Source: Adiantum capillus-veneris
Lineage: Eukaryota > Streptophyta > Polypodiopsida > Polypodiales > Pteridaceae
Assembly (NCBI GenBank): GCA_014529385.2
Contig: CM043944.1
Location: 56,245,268-56,305,267 of the forward strand
Direction: 5' to 3'
DNA: 60,000 nucleotides
Shown: in pieces, positions 50,822 to 60,000 of the stretch
Position numbering within the stretch: the stretch's first letter is position 1
How the letters are laid out: the number at the start of each line of letters is the position of its first letter
Program-made: the position numbers and the translations under genes
Notes under the pieces: generated by a model
The model's database searches: none
What the model saw: the letters and a program-made list of their open reading frames with translations, nothing else
What the model was told of the DNA's origin: nothing

Positions 50822-50843
50822 TAATTTTCCCATCCCCTAGCCT
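50822..50843 (-). promoter_or_regulatory. Polypurine tract of the antisense element
   Basis: Minus strand: AGGCTAGGGGATGGGAAAAT directly before the TG of the presumed LTR and just beyond the pol reading frame. Position and composition fit a plus-strand primer. Confidence 0.7.
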
Positions 50844-50849
50844 GCTAGA

Positions 50850-53820
50850 TCATTCATGATCAGCAGCAGCAAAAAGCGATATGAGACTCGCAGCGTCACA
50901 AGTCTCCTCATCCTTCACCAACACTCCTTGATCCACAGACAGCTCATCTTGCTCAACCATCATCAACCTGGCATGATACAATTTAATACGCAATCCATTT
51001 ACCCTTGACTTATGTAGAAACCCATCCAGGTTAGCCAACTAATATGTACCATTCGGGAAACACTCCACTACCTTGAAAAGGCCTTCCCAATTAATTTGAA
51101 ACTTCTTTTGGAAGGTGTTGTCCAGCTTAGTGTTGTAGCGCAAAACCAAGTCATGCTTCTTGATACCCTTACTTTTGACCTTTTCATTTATCTTTGCCAA
51201 AGCCCTATCTTGCATCTGCCCATAATGTTCCAATGCACTCATCCTATCCAGCTGAACCTCTTGTAGCTGTAAGAGCCTCTCTTCGAATGCATCACTAGGC
51301 GGCCCAAGAAACTTCATTAACATCTTGACCGCAGGCAACTCTACTTCCACAGGCAATAGTGCTTCCTTTCCATACACCAAATGAAATGGAGTAAACCCTG
51401 TACCTGTCTTCACCGAAGTACGGTAAGCCCATAATGCACTAGGCAATTCCAAATCCCAATTCTTTCCTTGGTGCTCTGTCACTTTTGAAAGAATCTGTAC
51501 CAACTCACCATTGAATCTTTCATTTAAGCCATTACATTGTGGGTAATAAGGAGTGGTATGCTGGTGCCTAATCTTCATCTTTGTACATAAAAAATCTAGC
51601 AGTTTAGCTCTAAAGCCGGGCCCCTTATCTGAAAGTAGCTCCAGTGGCACCCCAAACTTGCAACATATTTCATCATACACAAATTTTTCCACATCCTTTG
51701 CGGTGATCTGTTTTACTTCTATAGCCTCTACCCATCTAGAGAGATAGTCCACTGCAGTCAAAATATAGCTTTTGCCCCTGCTTGTGATAGGTAACGGGCC
51801 TATTGCATCAATCCCCCACTTTTCAAACACATCAAACGCCATAATGGTTTTTCGTAGCTCTGGCTTCAACACTCTCTTCCCAAATGCTTGACACCTATTG
51901 CAAGACCTACACCAATGGTGACCATCCTTGTGCAAACTAGGCCATACATACCCCTCTTGCAAAATCTTATGCAAGGTGATCTTTAGAGAAAAATGGCCAC
52001 CACATGCGCCTTCGTGATTCTCTTCCAACACTCTATAAAGCTCCTCTCGCCAAGGTACACGTCTCAACACAATATCAGCCCCTTTCATGTATAAGACATC
52101 ACCAATCAATTTGTACCTGTATGCTCTACGCACAAAGCCATAGTTCTTAGACTTATGAATCTCCTTTGGAATGATTCCTGTTAGCAAAAACTCCTCTTCT
52201 TGAGCCAAACTTTCCCGGCCATGATAAAGAGGTAAAGTGGTCCTCAACACAAATAGCTCCCCAATCATGCCTTGAGCTGCTTCATGTGCCTCTCCATTTA
52301 GAGCACGTTCAATGTGTCTGATGCTCCATGCTTCGAACTTTTTTAACAGGCCTTTAATTCTGAAGCACTTTTCCTTCAATGAGGGGTTCTTGCTCTTGCA
52401 CACACCCAGCACTTGCTTCACAACTAACAAGGCATCACCTTTTATGCTCAACCTTCTAATCCCATGCTTCAAAAAAAATGTGTAATCCGGCTTCCAGAGT
52501 AGCATATTCAGCCTCATTGTTACTATGAGCATCCAATTTGAACCCTCTCTTGCATACTAGCTTCCCCTCTAGATCATAAAGTGCTATACCCCCTGAAGCT
52601 GCATCATGGCTCTTTCTATATGAACCATCAAAGAACAACACATGTGCATTGCTGATCTGTGGCACTTCTTCAACTACCTTTCTCACCACCTCTTCCTTAA
52701 CAATAAGGGGATTCTCCTTGTAGGTCAACAAATCAGCTAGGGTAGCCCTTGTACTATGTTCCACTAGAAAAGAGAACTCAAACTCTTGCAGCTCAATTAC
52801 CCATTTCTTCACCACATTTGACATGTTAATACCATTAATTAACGTTGGCAAAAAGGCATAACTCGTCAAGAAAACAAAAGGTCGTGGTAGCAAGTAATGA
52901 CGAAATCGTCGACAAGCAAATATTACACTGGCCATCACTAGCTCTACTTCCGAGAACTTTCTCTTCGCTACCAACTTCACTCGGCTTGCACAATACACTA
53001 GCCTCATATAATGGTTTCCCTTCCCCTTTTGCAATAGCATGGCTCCGATGGCATCATCCCCTACTGATGGATTTACATAAAACACTTTCTCCCAATCAGG
53101 AGCCTGCATGGCTGACAACCGCCCTAACACCTCTTGAAACACTTCTTCACACTTGTCATCCCATTGCAATGGATCATGCTTTGCCACTTGCTGTAATGGA
53201 TAAAGAAGCTGTGAAGACAATGGAATAAACCGTGCCATGTACTTCACTTTGTGTATAAAGGTTGCCAATTGCTTTGTATTCGTAGGTGATGGAAGAAGAA
53301 TAATAGACTTAACCTTATCAAGATCATCCTCAATGCCATTTTCTGACACCATATGGCCCAATAGTTTCACCCTTGGCTGTGCTAGATGACATTTCTTTGG
53401 ATTAAGTTGTCCTCCACATTCATCATATCGAGCCAATACCATCTGCAACTTCTCATGGTGTTCAACCCTACTGCTGTAGACACAGAAGTCATCCATAACA
53501 CAACTACCAATGAATGGTTCCAATACCCAATTTGCTCTCTCTTGATAGAAAGATGGTCCATTTGACAACCCAAACGGCAGTACTGTGTAGAAATAGCAAC
53601 CCCATGGCGTAATAAAATTTGTCTTTGTGCGGTCTTTAAGAGAAATCTTCAATTGAAAATGGCCTGAAAAACCATCACACACACAGTACCTCTCATAACC
53701 TGCCACTGAATCCAAGATCTGATCAATGAATGGAAGAGGATATGGGTTCTTCTTAGTGGCTACATTTAAGGGTTTAGAATCTACACAAATCCTCCACTTT
53801 CCATCCTTCTTTGGACTGAC
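50850..53820 (-). pseudogene. Ty3/gypsy pol (RT, two RNase H, integrase), antisense, 5'-truncated
   Basis: The frame enters at 53820 inside RT (SPKKDGKWRICVDSKPLN), with VCDGFSGHFQL and the active-site MDDF in place of Y-DD. It continues through a degenerate first RNase H (NPSVGDDAIGAML) and a second, Tat-type RNase H (FFDGSYR, NNEAEY, KGDALLVVKQ; the last Asp is replaced, NGEAHEA). Integrase follows with an HHCC finger (GGHF, C-SCNRC), catalytic GIDAIGPLP, SDKGPGFRA and PQCNGLNERFNGE, and a C-terminal GPY/F-like WEGLFKV region. Two lesions: one extra base in an A8 run (52471-52478) shifts frame inside the second RNase H, and a TAG replaces a Gln codon near 51037. Gag, protease and the RT start are absent. 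Confidence 0.92.
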
Positions 53821-56370
53821 AGAGTTATGCCTTTTGGTCTCACTAATGCTCCAACCACTTTTCAGCGATATGTGACATTTGTTTTTCAGCCATTCTTTGG
53901 AAAATCAATCCATGTTTTTATTGATGACTTTTGTATTTATAGCTCTTGCTCTCTTCATTTGGAGAAAGTTTATGAAGGTTTAGCTAGGCTACAAGATTTG
54001 GGTGGCCAACTCAATGTGGAGAAATGCCACATTGGTGAAAGCAAGGTTACTCTTCTTGGCCATGTGATCTCGGCCAAAGGCATTGAAGCTGACCCAAGCA
54101 AGGTTCAAGCCTTGGTGGCTTTGACCTATCCCACCACAACAAAGCAGTTGGTCTCTTTTCCTAGTGTGGGCAATGACACACTTGGGGCTGTATTGATGCA
54201 AAAGGATCCTCAAACTTCTTTCATGCATCCTATCTACTTCTCTAGTCGAATGATGACTCCATCAGAAAAGGGATACACGGCAGTGGAGCACATGGTGCTT
54301 GCATTAATGTTTGCTACCACCAAATTTTGCTCTTATTTATTGTCTAGACCATTCATAATCTTAACACTGGAAGAAGTATTTCCTTATGTAATGCAGCACA
54401 TGGATGTTTCTTCTAGGATTTCCAAATGGCTCACAAAGCTACAAGAGTTTGACTACACAATGCAAGTGGAGAACTCCACAAGGGCCAGTCTAGGAGGTAT
54501 TCTCACTCATCGCCACTATGAAAAGAAGCTAAAGATAAATCCAAATGATCAAGAGATTACACCTGTGCTGGAAGTCCCTAAGGTAGAGGAGGCTCACTCT
54601 CTTTTCTTTGATGGAGTCTACGAGAGGAAAGTGGACAAAGCTGCAGCAGGCATTGTCATCTTCAACGAGCAAGGGGATAAGGTTTTCTCCATTGGGAATC
54701 TCTTGGATTATCAGTCTAACAACAATGAGGCAGAATATGCAGCCTTAACTCTTGGGTTAGAGTGGTGTGTGACACAGGGCATTCAACGGTTAAATGTATT
54801 TGGTGATGCCATGCTGTTAATAAAACAAATACAAGGAACTTGGGCTTGTAAAAATCATAGCTTGCTAGGCCATTTGTGTAAAGTTAAGGAACTTTTAGGG
54901 AAATTTCAAGTTGTACAATTACATTATGTCCCTCGAGCAGAAAATCAAGAAGTAGATGCTCTAGCTAGAGAGAAGCTGCAAGACGTTTCAGTGGTGGGTG
55001 CTATCAAGTTGAAGCTACCTCTCTTCCAAGGTAGCGATTCTATGCCTGACATCATGAGTTTCTTGGACACAAGAGAGTGTCCTAAAGATCTTACTAAGGG
55101 CCAAAAGTAGTGGCTTGTGCGCAAGGAAACAAAATACCGCCTTATCAATGACGACCTCTACTGCAAGGGTAAGGATCAAATTCTTAGGCGTGTACCTCTC
55201 TCTAGAGAGATCATTGAAATCATTTCAAGTTTCCATGATGGTGTTTGTGGAGGACATTTTGCACTTGACATCACTAGTAGAAAGATTCTACAAGCCGGGT
55301 TTGTATAGCCTATTCTACATAGGGATGTGAATCATTGGTGTAAAACATGCAAGGAATGTCAAAAGGCAGGCGATAGGAGGTTCACATATGAGCCACAGAC
55401 TCCTATAATCTCATATGGACCATTTGAGAAATGGGGAATTGATGCTATTGGGCCTTTGCCAAGGAGCCAATCAGGTAAATTGTATATCATCATGGGTGTG
55501 GACTACATGACCAGGTGGGCTGAAGCAGTTGCCACCACCCGAATTACAGCTAAGGAAGTGGCTAAGTTCATATTTGAAAACATTTGTTTCCTTTTTGGCA
55601 CTCCTCTTGAAATAATTTTTGACAGGTGACCAAGTTTTAGAGGAGAGCTGATGGAGAAGCTAGGTATCTCACGACGACACTCAACTCCCTACTACCCACA
55701 ATGCAATGGTTTGGTGGAAAAGGTAAATGGTATGATCTGCAAGATCATCACTAAACATGTAAATAATCACAAAAGTGATTCGGAAAGGCATCTTATGGGT
55801 GCACTTTGGGCTTATCGCACTTCATTTTGCACATCCCTTGGGGTCACACCATATCACTTGGTGTATGGTAAGGAAGCCATTTTACCCATTGAAGTACAAT
55901 TGGCTAGTCTCAGGGTGCTAGCTGGGTAGGTGGAACGTCCTAATGCTCATCTCCACAACCACATTCTTGATCTAGAGAGGCTTCAACTAGACAGAGAAGA
56001 TGCTATCAACTATTATGCAGCACAGGCAGGGCAACGTCGACTTACCTTCAACAAGGGACTTAGGGCAAAAGGTCTCAAGAAAGCTATGTCGGTCCTACGG
56101 TATGATAACAGGTTTGACACTAGGAAGGATAAAAAGTTTTCACCCAGATGGGAGGGGCTATTTGTCATTAGAAAGCGCTACGCCAACGGCAATTACCGAT
56201 TGATGGGTGCAGATGGTAGGCTCCACAAAACGCATGTCAATGGATGGAGGTTGAAGCAGTACTTTTTGAGGTTTGATCAAGCACCTATGATGGAAATCCC
56301 TGAGGAGGAGACTCCTCCACCTCAATTGAAGAAGAATCAAGTACAGAGCTACAGACATGAATACCTCTAG
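53821..56370 (+). pseudogene. Ty3/gypsy pol (RT, two RNase H, integrase) of the outer element, 5'-truncated
   Basis: The frame begins mid-RT at RVMPFGLTNAPTTFQ; the active site is FIDDF (Asp33-Asp34 from Met 53827). After KQLVSF about 60 residues of the RT thumb/connection are missing in frame, and the text resumes at PSVGNDTLGAVL, a first RNase H that lost its Asp. A Tat-type second RNase H follows with all four acidic positions (FFDGVY ~258, NNEAEY ~298, FGDAML ~325, VDALARE ~377). Then a stop at 55108, and integrase 55115-55929 with GGHF/C-TCKEC finger, GIDAIGPLP, a Phe-Asp second site and CNGLVEKVN, and a WEGLFVI C-terminal region to 56370. Further stops at 55306 (TAG at a Trp site), 55627 (TGA at a Gly site) and 55927. 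Confidence 0.92.
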
Positions 56371-56371
56371 C

Positions 56372-56386
56372 CTTAGGGGGAGGGCT
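56372..56386 (+). promoter_or_regulatory. Polypurine tract of the outer element
   Basis: TTAGGGGGAGGGCTAA directly before the TG of the right LTR and just after the pol stop, the usual plant Ty3/gypsy layout. Confidence 0.8.
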
Positions 56387-56388
56387 AA

Positions 56389-58339
56389 TGAGGCAAGCTT
56401 TTCCATGCATGGGAACCCCCCATATATTTTTTCTCTTTTACCAAAAATATTTTCTATTATATAAGTTACTTTTGATTTTTCTTTCCTTTTTCACAAAAGT
56501 TTTTGCCTTTATTAAATAAATAAGACTTATGCTAATCAATCACGATGTAGCATAAATAAGTAAGCTTTCTTTGTGGATCTCTCTTTTGACCTTAAGCATT
56601 AAACATATATATTCTAAATTACATTATATATCTTTAGTATTTTCTAATATATTTTTCATGTATATATATTATTCCACCCTACCAAATATTTTATTCACTA
56701 GTTTTTATTTTAAAACCTCAATGCCACTTTCAATTTTCAATAATAACTCCATCTAAATGATTGCCAATCTTTCCAACACTCTAGGTCATGTTTTCATACA
56801 CATGAAGGAGCTTACACTTGAAGGCAAGATAGAAGTCCACTCAAAGGGGACCACTAAAAGACCTTTGCAGCCACAAATAATACATTATTTGGCTGAATTT
56901 TTTGCGTAGAGAAGAATCCCAAATGTGAAGAAGTGTTCAACATGAAAGTTCTAGCTCGTGAGCTCAGCTTTTAGCTTAATTGTTTTCAGAATTTTTGGAG
57001 TTATGAACGCGGAGCTATGATTTTTGTGGTGGACCCCAGTTTTCTCGTGTAATGGTGACACAGGCCATCCCCAGTTTTCTTCCCTCTAGAATGGCTATGG
57101 TTCTACAAGTCTTCAAACATGATTACAAGAGACAAGTCTCTTTTAATGAGGTCTTGGCAAGTCTAGAGTGATTCTATCACCATTTTTGGAGGATCCATCC
57201 TCATCAACAACTATCCACCTTCGACAACCTCTCTTATAAATTTCTTACCTCTCTCTTCTCTCCCTAATAAACTTATGTCTAGCCAAAGCTAGACTATTGT
57301 AAATATCTCCTATCCTCTACATCCTACCCACATTCTCTCTTCTTCTCTCTCTATTGACTCTAGTATTTTAAATAATGAGGAGACAAGATGGGAGCCACAG
57401 CCACATGCACCCCATTTTCCTAGTCACCAAAGTGGGACACTCACTTCAATTAGAAATATTGCTAAATCCTCTCCTCCTTCCCTATATAAGGAGGCCATGA
57501 GAGCTCAGTAGCAAGGGGGGGGAAACACACACACACACACACACACACCTATCCATACACACCCTTGTGCTACATGCTTGTAGCATGAACCCTAATCACA
57601 TAATCACAACACCATCACCATTCACAAAAGATGAGCACCATACCTCCAGAGTCCACACCACTTGTAATTAAGGGTTGAAGGCATAATTTCAAGAAGAAGA
57701 AGGGTGGACACACTCATGATATTCCTCACCATCAACTCCCATCTCTCCATTATGCCTCCTACGATCTTGTTCCCTTCTCATCTTCTTGCCATACGCTACC
57801 TATTGTATTCATCTTTTGCAAGCAATCAACACACTCCATCTTGGTGACATATCTTGTGTCTCTTTGGATACATCTCATTGTGAGTATGGTATATGCTTGT
57901 TCCTTGCCATTTTTTCTGCTTATGTTAAGGTGTACGGATTCTCCACCATACACACACACACACACTCTCTTCCTCTCATATTCCTATCATCTTGCTACTT
58001 GCATCTTGAGGTGTGCAGATTTGCCACCTCTTGTATGAGAAGTGAGCATACTCGCATGTTTCCCCTACCTCATTATCTTCCTTACTAACATGCACGAGTA
58101 GCAAGCCCATTCTCACTCACTCACCACTCCTCTCACCTTATTCTCTGACCACCTCATTCCACATTTGGGCGTGGATCTTGAAATTGTTTTCCATGGCATG
58201 TTTCATTGTGTATATGTATGCGTCCTAGCCGCATATCTTGCTAGGTGGTGCCCCTATTGTGTACCTCCCATGATGAGGCCATTGTGCATAGTCTTGGTGT
58301 AGAGGCCACTGGGTCTATTTTTTGCATTTTTGTCTCTCA
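56389..58339 (+). repeat. Right LTR of the Tat-like element
   Basis: Begins TGAGGCAAGC, ends TCTCTCA, followed by GTAA. It has a longer CA tract (57522-57548) than the left LTR and a TATA box at 57482-57491. Confidence 0.93.
57482..57491 (+). promoter_or_regulatory. TATA box of the right LTR
   Basis: CTATATAAGG, same position as in the left LTR; it could drive read-out transcription into the downstream flank. Confidence 0.65.
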
Positions 58340-58343
58340 GTAA

Positions 58344-59228
58344 CTTATGAACAAAATATAATTCCTTGATCTGTTATCAATTTTCATCAGCAAACAAGGT
58401 TGATAACCTGACTTAAACATGTAGGGACTAAACCGAGTCAAAAACATGCTTTACTTATGGTAAGAAAAACTCCAACTAGAGCGATATATACTCGCAAATT
58501 GGATTTCTTAGTGCTACATATGCACTTTGCATATCCTTTAGCACAAGTGTGTTACTCTACGGTTTACAGACAATCTTCCAAAATGATTGGTAACGAGGAT
58601 CACAATGTCGTACAACATTGCTGAGGAATCAACAATGTCATGAAGAACCATCTTTGTTAACTTGAAAGATCCACAAGCACCCAAACCGAGCCATGAACTT
58701 TATTGGTGATTGGCAGATCCAAGCGTAGTCTCATAGAGATACTGCACAGAGAGTGCAAAGTGCTTCATAAGAAACTAATGTGATGAATATGCATGCCGCT
58801 CTAAATCAGTCTTTGCTAAAGACTAATGCCCTTAACACCTAGTGTGCATGCATTATGCATTTAGCAAAAATAGATCGGAACCTACATATCCATGACCCCC
58901 CTTGGGCTTGCCCTTGGCCTGACGTTTGGCCATAATAGAATGTGAAAATCAATCACACCTAGCTACTGAGGCGGTCCGGGGCGGGCAACAAGAAGAGTGG
59001 CCTCTAGACACCCTTCAAGGCTCCCGTGCTGCTCAATGGGGCTGGTGCACAACACAACACAAACCAAAACAACAAACCCACCGCCAAATCCCAACTACAC
59101 AAGGGGCACCACCTAGTTTAAGAGCGAACTAGGACGCAAAAGAGGAGAATCGTTAGAGCAACCAACAAACAAGCAAGGAATTACACTAACCCTAACACCA
59201 ATGGAATACTCTCACACATAAAACACGA

Positions 59229-59260
<32 letters not shown>

Positions 59261-59276
59261 TAGAGAGAGAAAGAGA

Positions 59277-59316
<40 letters not shown>

Positions 59317-60000
59317 TAGTGCTCGGGCTGCTTTGAAACGTATCGGCGATGATCAAGCAAACACAACTATATATTTAAGAAAGAGAGAGAAAGGGGGAGG
59401 GGGTGCTTGTTGCATTAATACCTTCTTACAAATCTGTCATGACAAATCAAAGTGAGATTAGTACTTGTTCAACATAGCTTGCGTAAATTTCACCACAACA
59501 CATCACTAGAAAAGCCACCCCAATCACTGTCTTAAGGCCAGGGAAGTCCTCTCCACCCTGTCGCCCTCTTACAGTATGTGGGATTTATGGCTAGATTGAT
59601 GACAACACTAGAGACAAGCTATCAAGAACTTAAAAAAAAACCAAGACACTTACGCATCATTGTTGTCCATTACTTCACGTTGGAAGGGAGACAAAATATC
59701 CAAGATTAGTCCAAATCCACCCTCCTTGATTCAGCGAATGTTGGGCTTACACTAGTAGGAGAAATGATAGATTTCCTACTCTCAATTGAATGATCACTCT
59801 CTCTCTTACAATGGCATAGATTTCCCTTGCTAATCCCCTATTACAACACATGCACATGCATAAGACAATGAGCTTCCACTCAAGAGCTCCTTCTAGAGAG
59901 GTTGAGCTTGGCTTCTCAAGCTATAGCATAGTCCTCTTGCTTATGGCTTCCCCCCTTTTATGCTAGCTACACCCTCCTTTTATAGCAATTTTGAAGGCTA
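58344..60000. other. Downstream flank, no supported gene
   Basis: No recognisable frame. It contains an interrupted GA tract. The last 500 bp are pyrimidine-rich with 'ctctct' runs but carry no clear LTR or gene end. Confidence 0.45.
59226..59319. repeat. Interrupted (GA)n microsatellite
   Basis: GA units broken at intervals by GATA and one GAAA. Confidence 0.95.

Larger units (their letters stand above)
47493..58343 (+). mobile_element. Ty3/gypsy LTR retrotransposon (Tat-like) carrying a nested antisense element
   Basis: Two ~1.95-kb LTRs (47497-49442, 56389-58339) with TG/CA ends are flanked by GTAA on both sides (47493-47496, 58340-58343). The plus-strand pol remnant runs up to a polypurine tract before the right LTR, so it belongs to these LTRs. 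The left part of the interior is a minus-strand pol of a different family with its own polypurine tract and LTR start. There is no gag or protease for either. A nested insertion followed by deletion across 53820 explains this layout. The complete structure is about 10.85 kb. Confidence 0.85.

Noticed and set aside
52845-53228. 127-codon plus frame opposite the antisense pol
   Set aside because: Shadow of the RT/RNase H coding strand.
47497-58339. Segmental duplication instead of LTRs
   Set aside because: TG/CA ends, TATA boxes at the same place, a polypurine tract before the right copy and flanking GTAA all fit LTRs.

Overview
The window looks like repeat-dominated nuclear DNA of a land plant. 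I infer a plant from Ty3/gypsy elements whose second RNase H resembles the plant Tat/Ogre lineage, initiator-Met-type primer binding sites (TGGTATCAGAGC), a plant-type hAT transposase, a plant clade-D-like PP2C exon, and a displaced piece of plant-type mitochondrial nad5 ending where the plant group II intron nad5i230 sits. The many long CT tracts and the bryophyte/fern-like nad5 residues would suit a seed-free plant such as a fern, but that is a guess. I see no intact host gene. Almost every open frame is a microsatellite, a transposon remnant or chance.

Layout. 1-2.08 kb: organelle-like DNA without a gene I can name. 2.08-8.11 kb: a complete non-autonomous LTR element (LARD type) with two 488-bp LTRs, a PBS, a polypurine tract and a perfect 5-bp target duplication, but no gag or pol. 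8.5-10.4 kb: mitochondrial-like DNA with nad5 exon 1 on the minus strand. 10.7-12.5 kb: short direct repeats, an AT hairpin and a 465-bp tandem duplication. 13.0-15.3 kb: a decayed hAT transposase. 16.7-18.3 kb: tandem repeats, a cluster of hairpins with different stems around a similar loop, and a GC-cored foldback. 18.4-18.9 kb: a minus-strand LTR related to the LARD LTR. 20-30 kb: CT/GT microsatellites, a miniature LTR element (TRIM) and a second remnant of it, blocks dense in CTAGCAA inverted repeats, and a foldback element with a tRNA-like pol III promoter.

31.0-32.0 kb holds two host-gene scraps: a cytochrome P450 fragment (minus) and one PP2C exon (plus). 34.07-34.19 kb is a 112-bp foldback MITE-like element. 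38-47.4 kb is a decayed Ty3/gypsy-like element with a PBS at 41.25 kb, an unidentified coding-like block, a capsid-like gag and zinc knuckles.

47.5-58.3 kb is the largest structure: two 1.95-kb LTRs flanked by GTAA enclose two different, divergent pol genes arranged head to head. The minus-strand pol (50.85-53.82 kb) has its own polypurine tract and LTR start. The plus-strand pol (53.82-56.37 kb) belongs to the outer LTRs. The best reading is a nested antisense insertion followed by a deletion that removed the 5' halves of both pol genes. 58.3-60 kb has no gene I can support.
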